Source: Streptomyces chryseus
GTDB lineage: Bacteria; Actinomycetota; Actinomycetes; Streptomycetales; Streptomycetaceae
Length of the DNA stretch: 64,000 nucleotides
Direction: 5' to 3'
NCBI RefSeq assembly: GCF_014650755.1
Contig: NZ_BMVO01000003.1
Span: 310,001-374,000, forward strand
The stretch's first letter is position 1, and each line of letters starts with the position of its first letter. The translations under genes and the position numbers were made by a program. Of this stretch, positions 31,810 through 39,870 are shown piece by piece. A model generated the notes under the pieces. That model was not told where the DNA came from, did not search any database, and saw only the letters and a list, made by a program, of their open reading frames with translations.

Positions 31810-32658
31810 ATGCCGTCCGCCGGCCTGCGCAGCTACGTAGAGGCGATCCCGGGCACGCCACTGCCGCACGGCATCCTCGGCGCCTCATGCACGACCATCA
31901 CCGACGTCACCGAGGACCGCATCCACGAACTCAACGGCGTGGAGTGGCTGGCCCTGGGCTGCTGCCCCGTCCGGGACTGGCCGGACCCGTGCAACGAGGA
32001 GAGCCCCGGCGAGGAGTCGCCCGGCAGCCCGGCACAAAAGGAGTTCTGCCGCCCCACCACCGAGCACGCCGCCCCCATCACGGTCTACGCGGGCTCGGAG
32101 TGCTCCACCCTCGGCTGGACCTACGCCGAAGCCCGCGCCCACGCCGAGGCCACCATGGCCCTGGGCGAACAGCACGCGCTGGAGGCCGCGTTCTGGCGGA
32201 CCAAGCTCGCCATGGACGCCGTCGACCTGACCCCTGCCCAGGGCCCGGTGAGCGTCGCCCAGGGCGTGGCCGCGCTGGAGGGCTGCCTGGCGGCGTCCTA
32301 CGGCGGTATCGGCACCCTCCACGTCCCGGCCGGCGCCGCCGCGCTGCTCGGCTGCTGCAACGTCCTGCGGGAGGACCCGGTGTCCGGTGCTCTGCGCACC
32401 CTCGCCGGGAACTGCGCGATCATCGGCGCCGGCTACTCCGCCGCCGGCCCGGGGAACATCCCGGCCGAGCCCGGCACCGCGTGGCTCTACATCACCGGCC
32501 CGCTGGTCATCCGCCGCGGCCCGGTGGACACCATCCCGGACCAGGCCGGCGCCTCCGTCAACTACCGCACCAACGACCGGAAAGTCCTCGTCGAGCGGAC
32601 CTATGTGGTCGGCACGACGTGCACCGTGTGCGCGATCCAGGTGGTGACCTATGACTGA
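31810..32658 (+). CDS. Cysteine-rich head protein
   Basis: The ATG at 31810 has GGAGG six bases upstream; the GTG just before is too close. The product is 282 residues with about ten cysteines (GCCPVRDWPDPC, GSECSTLG, LGCCNVLRED, TTCTVCAIQ). The sequence SCTTITDVTEDRIHELNGVEWLALGCCP is at the N-terminus. The C-terminal strand-rich part carries AWLYITGPLVIRRGPVD. It follows the major capsid gene, so it is likely a decoration, minor capsid or neck protein; I cannot place it in a family. It overlaps the next gene by 8 bp. Confidence 0.72.
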   Translation: MPSAGLRSYVEAIPGTPLPHGILGASCTTITDVTEDRIHELNGVEWLALGCCPVRDWPDPCNEESPGEESPGSPAQKEFCRPTTEHAAPITVYAGSECSTLGWTYAEARAHAEATMALGEQHALEAAFWRTKLAMDAVDLTPAQGPVSVAQGVAALEGCLAASYGGIGTLHVPAGAAALLGCCNVLREDPVSGALRTLAGNCAIIGAGYSAAGPGNIPAEPGTAWLYITGPLVIRRGPVDTIPDQAGASVNYRTNDRKVLVERTYVVGTTCTVCAIQVVTYD

Positions 32659-33166
32659 CCTCATCCACATTCAGCCCACCCCGGCGCAGCGGCGCGCGTT
32701 CGCACAGTGGGCGGTCGCCCAGACCCCCAAGCTGCGCACCGTCGGCCCCAACGTGTTCGCCGTCCCGGCTGAGGTGTTCACCCAGGCCCCGGAGGAGATC
32801 CTGATCGGCTCCCTCGTTGACGGCCACCGGTACGTCTCCCCCCAGGAGGACGCCCAGGAGGGGAGGGCGGCCCCGGGGGAGCTGCTGGGGGTAGCCACCC
32901 CGGAGGGACTGGCAGAGCCCGGCACGCAGGAGCTGAGGGTCGCTGTGCCCGGCGAGCCGCTGCCGGAGGTACCCGCCTCCGCGTACGGCCCGGACTCCGT
33001 GCCCCTCGACGTCCTCGGCGACGAGGCCGAGGGCAGCGACTCAAGCGACCAGCCCGCCGAACTCGCCGAAGACACCGGCTCGTTCCCGTGCGACCTGTGC
33101 GAGCGGGAGTACGCGACCGAGCGCGGCCGGGACAGCCACCGCCGCCAGAAGCACCCGGAGGCGTAG
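32651..33166 (+). CDS. Head-module protein with C2H2 zinc finger
   Basis: The ATG at 32651 overlaps the previous gene by 8 bp. The 171-residue protein begins with a small folded domain (RAFAQWAVAQTPKLRTVGPNVFAVPAEV). A long Pro/Glu/Gly-rich linker follows. The C-terminal 28 residues contain a C2H2 zinc finger, with CDLC then an H-x4-H pair (SHRRQKH). A single finger at the end of a disordered linker suggests a flexible nucleic-acid or protein contact. Its role in the head is unknown. Confidence 0.72.
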   Translation: MTDLIHIQPTPAQRRAFAQWAVAQTPKLRTVGPNVFAVPAEVFTQAPEEILIGSLVDGHRYVSPQEDAQEGRAAPGELLGVATPEGLAEPGTQELRVAVPGEPLPEVPASAYGPDSVPLDVLGDEAEGSDSSDQPAELAEDTGSFPCDLCEREYATERGRDSHRRQKHPEA

Positions 33167-33241
33167 CGGCGCCCTGGCGGATGGGACGCCCGCGACCAGG
33201 GGCACCGTCCATGCCCCGGCCATCGAGCCGTAAGGAGCACC

Positions 33242-35413
33242 ATGCGCATCCTGGCCATCCTGCCGGTCTACGACCAGGTGCCCCCGGCAGGCGCACACGT
33301 CACCACGCGCGAGTACGTCCAGCACCTGGCAGCGGCGGGTCACGCGGTCCACGTCGTGACCACCGTGAAGGAGCCGACAGGCGAGCCGCGCACCGACGGC
33401 GGCGTGCGGGTGTGGCCGCTGCCGTACTGGCTGCGCGCTGTCCGCGTCGCGCGGCCCGATGTGGTGATCTCCCACCACCGGGACCGGAAGGCCGCGCGCA
33501 TCGTCGCCCAGACGCCCGGTGTGCCGCACCTGCTGATGGTGCACGGTATGGCCGACGACCTGAACCTCGGTCGGCCGGCCCTGGCCTGGTTCCCGTCCCA
33601 GGCCTGCCGCGCCCACTACCCGCACCGAGGCCGTTCCATCGTCCTGCCGCCGCCGATCGACCCGGAGCGGTACCGCACCGTCCCCGGCGAGCTGGTGACC
33701 CTGAACGGCTCCACGGCCGCGAAGGGCGCCGACCTGGTCGCCCAGCTCGCCGGCCGGATGCCCGACACCCGATTCCTCGTCGTGCGCACCCCGCGACGCG
33801 ACGACCCGCCGATGCCCGGGAACGTCGAGCTGGTCGACCGTGCGGACCCGATGCAGGTGTACGCTCGCACCCGCATCCTGCTCATGCCGTCCACGACGGA
33901 GTCGTACGGGCGCGTCGGCGCCGAGGCGATGCTGTCGGGTATCCCCGTCCTCGCCTCCCCGCTGCCCGGGGTCCAGGAAGCGCTGGGCACGGCCGCGACG
34001 TACATCGAGCGGGAGGACGTCGCCCGGTGGGCGAGGGAGATCCGCCGGCTGTCCGCCCCGGCCGCCTACGCGGCAGCGTCCGCCGCGGCCGTCGCCCACG
34101 CCGAGACGCTCGACTACGCGGGCAGCCTGAGCGCCTTCGAGGAGGCGTGCGCCAGCCTGCTCCCCTCCCGGCCGGCCAGGGTCCGCCACCCCCAGCGCCC
34201 CCCGCGCACACCGGCAGGCGCGGTCTCAGCCGGGCCTCCGCCGACGGCCGAGGTGGTGGCCTGGGTGCACTACGGCGTGCCCTACCGGCGTGCCGGCTCG
34301 GAGACGATGCTGCACACGATGATGCGCGCGTTGAAGGACGCGGGCACCAGCGTCCTGGTCATCTGCTCGGAGATGCCTGAGGCGCCCGCCGTGTGGGACG
34401 TGGACGGCGTCCCCTACGCCCAGCTCGCTCCGGCCGCGGCCGAGGCAACGATCCGCCGTATGCGGCCCAGGGTCCTCGCCACGCACCACCACTTCGCCTC
34501 CGACGCGATCACCCTGTCCAAGAGGGTCGGGGCCCGGTCGGTGCTGCTGCTGCACAACGACCACGAGCAGCCGGCCGTAGCGCTCGGCCCGGACCTGTGC
34601 GTCTACAACACCGACTGGGTGATGAAGTCTTTGGCCGCGCGCTACCCGCAGCTCGACCAGGCTCGCGCGCTGGTCATCCACCCCCCGGTGATCGCCGAAG
34701 AGCACCGGGCGCCGAAGACCGGCAACCACGTCACCCTGGTCAACCTGAACGTCAACAAGGGGGTCGCGACCTGGCGCGGGGCAGCGGCCCTCCTGGGCTC
34801 CCTGCCGTTCCTCGGGGTCACGGGCGCCCACGGCCGACAGGTGAGCCGCCCCGCCCTCCGGAACATCCGAGTCATCCCGCAGACCTCCGACATGCGCCGA
34901 GACGTGTGGAGCCGGACGCGGGTCCTCACCGCGCCGAGCATCTACGAGTCGTTCGGCATGGCCGCTGTGGAAGCCCTGGCCTCCGGTATCCCGGTCATCG
35001 CCCACCCAACCCCCGGCCTCCGGGAGGCACTGGGGGACGCCGGCACCTTCCTTGACCGGTCCGACGTCCGAGCCTGGGCGGCAGCGATCCAGGCCCTGCA
35101 CCGCGACGGCCCCGCCCGCGACCGGATGGTGGCCGCGGCACGGGCTCGCAGCGCGTTCCTCGCCGACCAGTCTCGTCACGAGCTGGAGTTGTGGGTGGAG
35201 GCCATCGGCTCGCTCGGGGGCGGTACGAGACCGCGCCTCATCGCGCCGGACGGCGCCCCGTTCAAGTCCAACGGCGTGCTGCCCCCTCCAGAGGGCTGGA
35301 CCGAGGTGACTGCCAAGGAGTACGAGCAGCGCCAGGTCGCGAAGGAGGGAGCCGCGGCCCAGAGCGCGGCCGACGTGTGGGCCGAGCACGGCACCCCGGC
35401 GCCGGCCGAATGA
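33242..35413 (+). CDS. Double GT4-type glycosyltransferase
   Basis: The ATG at 33242 follows AAGGAG. The 723-residue protein contains two GT-B glycosyltransferase units. The first runs from residue 1 to about 310, starting MRILAILPVYDQVPPAG, with nucleotide-sugar motif ESYGRVGAEAMLSGIPVLAS. The second covers about 335-660, with HYGVPYRRAGSE and a matching ESFGMAAVEALASGIPVIAH. The Glu-rich EX7E-like motif is present in both. A helical tail with the KEYEQRQ motif follows. GT4 enzymes add sugars from nucleotide donors. Lying between head and tail genes, it probably modifies virion proteins; DNA sugar addition is an alternative. Confidence 0.85.
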   Translation: MRILAILPVYDQVPPAGAHVTTREYVQHLAAAGHAVHVVTTVKEPTGEPRTDGGVRVWPLPYWLRAVRVARPDVVISHHRDRKAARIVAQTPGVPHLLMVHGMADDLNLGRPALAWFPSQACRAHYPHRGRSIVLPPPIDPERYRTVPGELVTLNGSTAAKGADLVAQLAGRMPDTRFLVVRTPRRDDPPMPGNVELVDRADPMQVYARTRILLMPSTTESYGRVGAEAMLSGIPVLASPLPGVQEALGTAATYIEREDVARWAREIRRLSAPAAYAAASAAAVAHAETLDYAGSLSAFEEACASLLPSRPARVRHPQRPPRTPAGAVSAGPPPTAEVVAWVHYGVPYRRAGSETMLHTMMRALKDAGTSVLVICSEMPEAPAVWDVDGVPYAQLAPAAAEATIRRMRPRVLATHHHFASDAITLSKRVGARSVLLLHNDHEQPAVALGPDLCVYNTDWVMKSLAARYPQLDQARALVIHPPVIAEEHRAPKTGNHVTLVNLNVNKGVATWRGAAALLGSLPFLGVTGAHGRQVSRPALRNIRVIPQTSDMRRDVWSRTRVLTAPSIYESFGMAAVEALASGIPVIAHPTPGLREALGDAGTFLDRSDVRAWAAAIQALHRDGPARDRMVAAARARSAFLADQSRHELELWVEAIGSLGGGTRPRLIAPDGAPFKSNGVLPPPEGWTEVTAKEYEQRQVAKEGAAAQSAADVWAEHGTPAPAE

Positions 35414-35416
35414 GCC

Positions 35417-35452
35417 GCGCGGTGCCGTCGGCCCTTCCCGGCGGCACCGCGC
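35417..35452 (+). terminator. Terminator after the glycosyltransferase gene
   Basis: A perfect 11-bp stem (GCGCGGTGCCG with CGGCACCGCGC) with a 14-base loop lies just past the stop codon and before the next leader. Confidence 0.65.
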
Positions 35453-35504
35453 ACTCCCCAACGCCCTCGGTGCGCACACCCAGGAGCGGCAAGAGGTGCG
35501 CGGC

Positions 35505-35572
35505 TATGCTGTTGACGTCGCCGCTGGTTGTGGGCCGGGCCGACCAACACGCAGAACTGTTGGAGGCCCACA
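35505..35572 (+). promoter_or_regulatory. Late leader element, copy 2 (major tail protein)
   Basis: A TATGCT box (35505-35510) is followed eight bases later by CGCCGCTGGTTGTGGGCCGG. The GGGCC at 35537 pairs with GGCCC at 35565, and CCAACA (35544) with TGTTGG (35558). The TTGGAGG ribosome-binding site lies inside this stem. Confidence 0.8.
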
Positions 35573-36274
35573 GTGCCCACCCCTCTGATCGCCAACGCCG
35601 ACACCATCCGCGTCACCCGGCTCGACGGCTGTGGCCGCCCCGTCTGCGGTGTCGACAACGGCTTCACGTTCGACTGCTTCGCGAGCCTCTCCATGAACCC
35701 GAACACGGATGAGGGCGAGGACGTCGAGTACCGGGCCGCCAACGGCAGGATTTGCGGCTTCAAGCGCGGCTGCCCCAGCTTCCGGGGCTTCGACATCGAG
35801 CTGAACTTCTTCGCCGTCAGCCCGGAGTTCATCGAGATCACCACCGGCAACCCCGTGGTCTACGGCTACGACGGCAAGCCCATCGGCTACGACGACTGTT
35901 CCGTCCAGTGCAACAGCGGCTTCGCGATCGAGCTGTGGGCCGAGGTGCTGGACGAGGATGCCTGTGGCGCCGGCGGCGGGGACGGCGCGTGGATCTACTT
36001 CCTCATGCCTTGGGTGACGGGCGGGCAGCTCGGCAACATGGAGGTCGGTTCCGAGTCTGTGTCCCTGACCCTCGCCGGCGCCACCCGCGCGGGCGGCGGG
36101 TGGGGCGTCGGCCCGTACGACGTCATGCCGATCGACGCCGCCGGCACGCCGGGCACCCTGCTCACCCCGCTCGGGGCGACCTGCCACCGCAGGACGTTCG
36201 TCACGACCGTGGCCCCGCCGGAGGCCGTTGGGGACTACACCCCGGTCGCCGGCGACCTCTGCCTGGCCTCCTGA
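35573..36274 (+). CDS. Major tail protein
   Basis: The GTG at 35573 follows TTGGAGG by six bases. The 233-residue protein (VPTPLIANADTIRVTRLDGCG) is beta-rich. It has NGFTFDCFASLSMNPNTDEGEDVEY, an IELNFFAVSPEFIEITTGNPVVYGYDGKPIGYDD region and a C-terminal Ig-like stretch. This is the pattern and genomic place of siphovirus tail-tube proteins. The leader hairpin suggests its translation is tuned relative to other late genes. It should form the tail tube. Confidence 0.8.
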   Translation: MPTPLIANADTIRVTRLDGCGRPVCGVDNGFTFDCFASLSMNPNTDEGEDVEYRAANGRICGFKRGCPSFRGFDIELNFFAVSPEFIEITTGNPVVYGYDGKPIGYDDCSVQCNSGFAIELWAEVLDEDACGAGGGDGAWIYFLMPWVTGGQLGNMEVGSESVSLTLAGATRAGGGWGVGPYDVMPIDAAGTPGTLLTPLGATCHRRTFVTTVAPPEAVGDYTPVAGDLCLAS

Positions 36275-36276
36275 CC

Positions 36277-36990
36277 GTGGACGCGCCGGACATCGTGGTT
36301 CCGGTGCGGGAGGGGGCCGTCAACGAGCAGCTTCGCTTTGCGCTCCGCTCGTGGGCGGCCCACCTGCCTCACGGCCGGGTGTGGCTGGTCGGACACCGGC
36401 CACGATGGGCGGCCGGCGTCGAGCACATCGCCACCAGGCAGACCGGAACGAAGTACCAGAACACCACCCTCGCGGTGCGCGCGGCCTGCCAGCACCCGGG
36501 GGTCTCCGGCGTGTTCCTCCTCGCCAATGACGACATGTTCGTCATGCACCCCATGCCGGACGGGATGCCGGTGCTCCACCGGGGCCCGGTCAAGGCCGTG
36601 GAGGCGTACTACGCGGTCCGAGCCTCTGGGAAGTACCTGCGGGGGATGCGGGAGACAAGGGCGCTCCTGGAGAGCCGCGGCCACCCCGAGCCGCTGTCCT
36701 ACGAGCTCCACGTCCCGATGCCCGTCCAGAAGACCGCGATGCTCGCGGCGCTCAAGGAAGCCCGGCACCTGGACGTGGTCCACAAGCGGACGCTCTACGG
36801 CAACCTCGCCGGCCTGGGCGGTGAGGAGATCCAGGACGTGAAGATCCTGCACCGCGCCCCGCACGGTTACGGCCCCACGAGCCGCTTCCTGTCCACCATG
36901 CCGGACTCCTTCGCGGCCGGGCACGTCGGCCAGTTCATCCGGCGCGCCTTCCCCCGGCCCAGCCCGTACGAGATCCCTGGGAGACGCTGA
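36277..36990 (+). CDS. Stealth-like glycosyl/phosphosugar transferase
   Basis: The GTG at 36277 follows the tail-tube stop by two bases. The 237-residue protein begins VDAPDIVVPVREGAVNEQL. It carries the diagnostic FLLANDDMFVMHPMP, the NDDMF motif of Stealth-type capsular sugar-phosphotransferases. Further conserved-looking blocks are HRGPVKAVEAYYA and HRAPHGYGPTSRFLSTMPD. It is most likely a glycosyltransferase that decorates the tail or acts with the double GT4 gene. It is 1 bp from the next gene. Confidence 0.75.
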   Translation: MDAPDIVVPVREGAVNEQLRFALRSWAAHLPHGRVWLVGHRPRWAAGVEHIATRQTGTKYQNTTLAVRAACQHPGVSGVFLLANDDMFVMHPMPDGMPVLHRGPVKAVEAYYAVRASGKYLRGMRETRALLESRGHPEPLSYELHVPMPVQKTAMLAALKEARHLDVVHKRTLYGNLAGLGGEEIQDVKILHRAPHGYGPTSRFLSTMPDSFAAGHVGQFIRRAFPRPSPYEIPGRR

Positions 36991-37805
36991 TGCCGCTGCA
37001 AGTCGGGCCGTGCGACCCGTGGGAGGTAGACCTGTGCTGCCAACTCCCGGAAGACCTGGACCCGGCGGTCATCGACCGGTGGCAGCGGGTGGCCTCCCAG
37101 ACCCTTTGGCGCCTGTCCGGGATGCGGTGGGGCCCGTGCCCGGTGACCGTACGGCCGTGCCGCCGCTCCTGCCTGGAGTCCGCTCCCATCTCCTTCCAGG
37201 CCGGGGTGGGCACCGGACCGTGGGTGCCGTACATCGGCTCGGACGGCATGTGGCGCAACGCGAGCGTCTGCGGGTGCAAGTCCTCCTGCTCCTGCGGGGA
37301 GCTGTGCGAGGTTAAGCTCCCCGGCCCCGTCTACGACGTCGTCAGCGTCAACGTGGACGGTGAGGACCTGGTCCCGGAGGCATATCGCATCGACGCCCCC
37401 GGGATGCTGGTGCGCACGGACGGCGAGTGCTGGCCGATCTGCCAGGACATAGCCGCACCCGAGGGCGCCCCGGGCACCTGGACCGTGACGTACCGGTGGG
37501 GTCTGCCGCTGGACGAGGCAGCCATCGCGGCCGTGTCGGAGCTGACCTGCCAACTGGTCCTGGCCTGCCTCCCGGCCGGGACCAAGGGGTGCGGGGAGTG
37601 CCGGCTGCCCGGCAACGTCACGCGGGTCGTACGGCGCGGCGTGGAGATCGAGATGGCCGACCCCACGGTCATCTTCGCCGAGGGCCGGACCGGGCTGCCC
37701 CTGGTGGACATGTGGCTGTCCACCGTGAACCCTCACCGCCTCGCCTCCCCGTCCCGGGTGTTCAGCCCGGACTACAAGCGCCCGAGGGTGACGACATGGC
37801 CCTGA
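36990..37805 (+). CDS. Head-tail connector / adaptor protein
   Basis: The ATG at 36990 overlaps the previous stop codon. The 271-residue protein is Cys-rich (VDLCCQLPEDLDP, CGCKSSCSCGELCEV, GCGECRLPGN). It has PAVIDRWQRVASQTLWRLSG near the N-terminus and a Tyr/Trp-rich WTVTYRWGLP strand. The place between portal/capsid and tail genes, and the helical N-terminal region, fit a gp6-like connector ring. A metal or disulfide role for the cysteine cluster is inference. Confidence 0.7.
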   Translation: MPLQVGPCDPWEVDLCCQLPEDLDPAVIDRWQRVASQTLWRLSGMRWGPCPVTVRPCRRSCLESAPISFQAGVGTGPWVPYIGSDGMWRNASVCGCKSSCSCGELCEVKLPGPVYDVVSVNVDGEDLVPEAYRIDAPGMLVRTDGECWPICQDIAAPEGAPGTWTVTYRWGLPLDEAAIAAVSELTCQLVLACLPAGTKGCGECRLPGNVTRVVRRGVEIEMADPTVIFAEGRTGLPLVDMWLSTVNPHRLASPSRVFSPDYKRPRVTTWP

Positions 37806-38389
37806 ACCTGCTGGACGTCCACGCCCTCGCGGAGACCGTCCTGGGGTGCGTGTGCGTCGCGCTGGAGGACACGGCCGCGGCCGTCGAGGACCAGCCCGGT
37901 TGCCCGTGCCGCGCGTGCGTGACGCCGGGCCCGCCCGCGTGGGACGGCTGCAACGAGCCGTGCGGCGTGGACGGGGAAGGCGCCGGCGGGCAGCTCACCG
38001 TCCACGTCGCCCGGATCTTCGCCACGTCCTCGTTCCCGGTGGACGACCGGGTGGTCCAGGGTGGGCGGAACTGCGCCCCGCCGGCCGCGACCGGGGTGGA
38101 GCTCGTCGTGACGCTGCTGCGCTGCGCCCCGGTCGTGGATGATCGCGGCTGCCCGCCCTCGTGCGAGGAGTTGGCGGCCGCGGCCCGGACGGTCCACGTG
38201 GACGCGGCCACGATCTACAACGCGCTGCTGTGCTGCCTGCCGACCACGGGCACCAGGCGCCGGGGCCCGATGTTCTTCCTCGGCGCGCAACGCGTGCTGG
38301 AGCAGGAAGGCGGTTGCATGGGAGTGGAGCAGCGCGTCACCGTGGCACTGCCAGGCTGTGCCTGCCCGAGCGAGGAGACGTCACCGTGA
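37796..38389 (+). CDS. Cysteine-rich neck/connector protein
   Basis: The ATG at 37796 overlaps the previous gene by 10 bp. The 197-residue protein (MALNLLDVHALAETVLGCVCVAL) has an unusually high cysteine content, with CPCRACVTPG, CNEPCGVDG and CCLPTTG. The remainder is short beta strands (LTVHVARIFATSSFP). It occupies the slot of a head-closure or tail-terminator protein. The cysteines may form disulfides in the mature virion. It overlaps the next small gene by 4 bp. Confidence 0.7.
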   Translation: MALNLLDVHALAETVLGCVCVALEDTAAAVEDQPGCPCRACVTPGPPAWDGCNEPCGVDGEGAGGQLTVHVARIFATSSFPVDDRVVQGGRNCAPPAATGVELVVTLLRCAPVVDDRGCPPSCEELAAAARTVHVDAATIYNALLCCLPTTGTRRRGPMFFLGAQRVLEQEGGCMGVEQRVTVALPGCACPSEETSP

Positions 38390-38550
38390 AGATCAGCGAC
38401 TTGATCCCGCGTTTGCACCGGATGTGGGAGGAGCACGGCGACCTGGACGTGCGGGCGTACGACTACTCGGACATCACTCCGAGCGCTGTGGAGACGCCCG
38501 AGGTTGAGTCCAACAAGCAGGGCGAGACGTACGTCCTGCTTCGCCCGTAG
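38386..38550 (+). CDS. Small neck-module protein, 54 aa
   Basis: The GTG at 38386 overlaps the previous stop (GTGA). The product (VKISDLIPRLHRMWEEHGDLDV then YDYSDITPSAVE) is acidic and short, with an N-terminal helix and two strands. Coupled translation and the tight spacing support it being real. It may be a small adaptor in the connector complex; no family is recognised. Confidence 0.65.
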   Translation: MKISDLIPRLHRMWEEHGDLDVRAYDYSDITPSAVETPEVESNKQGETYVLLRP

Positions 38551-38561
38551 AGGGGTGTGCG

Positions 38562-38939
38562 GTGTCTGTTGAGGTAAGGATCGACCCCGGGCGCATCGTC
38601 CGGCTGCTGCGGCTGCGTGGAGGCATCGCGGAAAGAGGGCTGCGCCGGCGAACGGAGCGCGTCGCCAACCTCGCGGAGCGGAAGGCACCCGGGTCCATGG
38701 GCGACTACGTGGCCTGGAAGATCGAGCAGGGACCCAACGGCCTCCAAGGCGTAGTCACCTGTGACCACCCGGCGGTGCGGTTCGTGCTGGACGGCACCCG
38801 GCCGCACGTCATCCGGCCCAGGCGGGCGAAGGCGCTGCGCTTCGACATGGGCGGGCGCATGGTGTTCGCCACGAAGGTCAACCACCCGGGGACCAGGGCG
38901 AACAACTTCCTGGGAGAGGCCCTGCGCGAGGGCCGGTAG
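38562..38939 (+). CDS. HK97 gp10-like neck / tail-completion protein
   Basis: The GTG at 38562 starts a 125-residue basic protein. It has VEVRIDPGRIVRLLRLRGG at the N-terminus, ERVANLAERKAPGSMGDY, HPAVRFVLDGTRPHVIRP and GRMVFATKVNHPGTRANNF. These match gp10-type neck or minor tail proteins, where a metal- or phosphate-like TRPH pattern recurs. It is the last connector gene before the tail-chaperone promoter. It probably seals the head-tail joint. Confidence 0.78.
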   Translation: MSVEVRIDPGRIVRLLRLRGGIAERGLRRRTERVANLAERKAPGSMGDYVAWKIEQGPNGLQGVVTCDHPAVRFVLDGTRPHVIRPRRAKALRFDMGGRMVFATKVNHPGTRANNFLGEALREGR

Positions 38940-38970
38940 CGGCTGCCGACGGCCCCGGCCCGGCCGCGGC

Positions 38971-39034
38971 TACCCTTCGGGGTACGCCGCTGGTTTTGGG
39001 CCGGGCGACCGCGCGGGAGTGGAAGGGCATACCC
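38971..39034 (+). promoter_or_regulatory. Late leader element, copy 3 (tail chaperone)
   Basis: TACCCT (38971-38976) is followed eight bases later by CGCCGCTGGTTTTGGGCCGG (38985-39004). The downstream stem is less clear than in the other copies: CCGCGCGG is self-complementary and GGG (39025) can pair with CCC (39032). The ribosome-binding site GGAAGG lies just ahead of the GTG start. Confidence 0.7.
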
Positions 39035-39586
39035 GTGGCCATCAAGAAGTTCGCGCTCAACACACAGCCCCACGAGGCCGAGATCGGCGACGACGTGACG
39101 CTGCTGTTCCAGCCCGAGGTGATGGGCGATGAGTTCCTGGACGCCTACGGTCGTCTCCAGGAGACGACCAAGAAACTGAACATCGACCTGAGCGACGCGA
39201 CCAGCGTGGACCTGTCCGACGTCCGGGAGGCGAACGTCGCGCTCCGGGTATTCCTCGCGTCCCTCATGCTGCCGGAGTCCGCCGAGCAGTTCGCCCGGTG
39301 GGAGGTCCGCGCCGGCGGAAAGACCGTGGGCTCCTACCGCGACCCGGAGGAAGCCCGGGAGGCGGCGGAGAGCCGCAAGGGCGGGAAGGTCCTGGACGCC
39401 GGTATGCGGCTGCCGGACCGCGTCCTGGTGGAGCTGATGGAGTGGGTAGTCGAGCTGTACGGAGGTGCGGGCGGCCAGCGCCCTCCTACGTCGTCGAACG
39501 CCTCTGCCTCAGCATCTCCCGGTCCTGGTCCGCGTGGGAGGGCCGCCTTGCCCTCCAAGGGGTCGACATCCACACGTGGCCGCTAA
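39035..39586 (+). CDS. Tail assembly chaperone, short form (gpG-like)
   Basis: The GTG at 39035 follows GGAAGG. The 183-residue protein (VAIKKFALNTQPHEAEIGDD) has a compact N-terminal domain with FLDAYGRLQETTKKLNIDLSD. A DREEA-like helical middle (SYRDPEEAREAAESRKGGK) follows, then RVLVELMEWVVELYGG. A Ser/Pro tail of about 40 residues, read in the zero frame, completes it. It chaperones the tape-measure protein during tail assembly. The zero-frame tail looks like non-selected sequence, so the main C-terminal partner is the frameshift product. Confidence 0.8.
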   Translation: MAIKKFALNTQPHEAEIGDDVTLLFQPEVMGDEFLDAYGRLQETTKKLNIDLSDATSVDLSDVREANVALRVFLASLMLPESAEQFARWEVRAGGKTVGSYRDPEEAREAAESRKGGKVLDAGMRLPDRVLVELMEWVVELYGGAGGQRPPTSSNASASASPGPGPRGRAALPSKGSTSTRGR

Positions 39587-39813
39587 GGGTCATGCTCTCC
39601 GCCGCCGAGGCCGCGATTGATGACGCGGCCGAGGACGAGGCACAACGGGAGCGCAACCGCGCCGAGCTGTACGCGCCGCCCCGGGCGGCTGGTCCCGGCG
39701 GCCGGCGCATGAGGCCGCCACCTGCCGCGCGGCTGGACCCATCCGGGGCCCAAGCCCTCATGGCCCAGCTCGCCGCCGAAGACGCACAACTCGCCGGACG
39801 GCGCACCGGCTAG
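39035..39813 (+). CDS. Tail assembly chaperone, long form by -1 frameshift (gpGT-like)
   Basis: A second frame is open from 39298 and ends at 39813. It continues as SYVVERLCLSISRSWSAWEG, then a charged helical segment and the Pro/Arg tail ending LAGRRTG. Switching from the gpG frame to this one requires a -1 shift, most likely between about 39460 and 39500 where both frames are open (the GGTGCGGGCGGC and CGCCCTCC runs are candidate slip sites). Programmed shifts of this kind are the rule for gpG/gpGT chaperones. I cannot fix the exact slip site by eye. Confidence 0.75.
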
Positions 39814-39870
39814 TCTGGACATCGCCGCTGGTTTTGGGCCGGGCAACCACCGCACACGCGTGGGGTTGCC
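39811..39870 (+). promoter_or_regulatory. Late leader element, copy 4 (tape measure)
   Basis: TAGTCT (39811-39816) overlaps the stop of the chaperone frame. Six bases later comes CGCCGCTGGTTTTGGGCCGG (39823-39842). GGCAACC (39842) pairs with GGTTGCC (39864), which takes part of the GTGGGG ribosome-binding region into the stem ahead of the TTG start. Confidence 0.8.
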
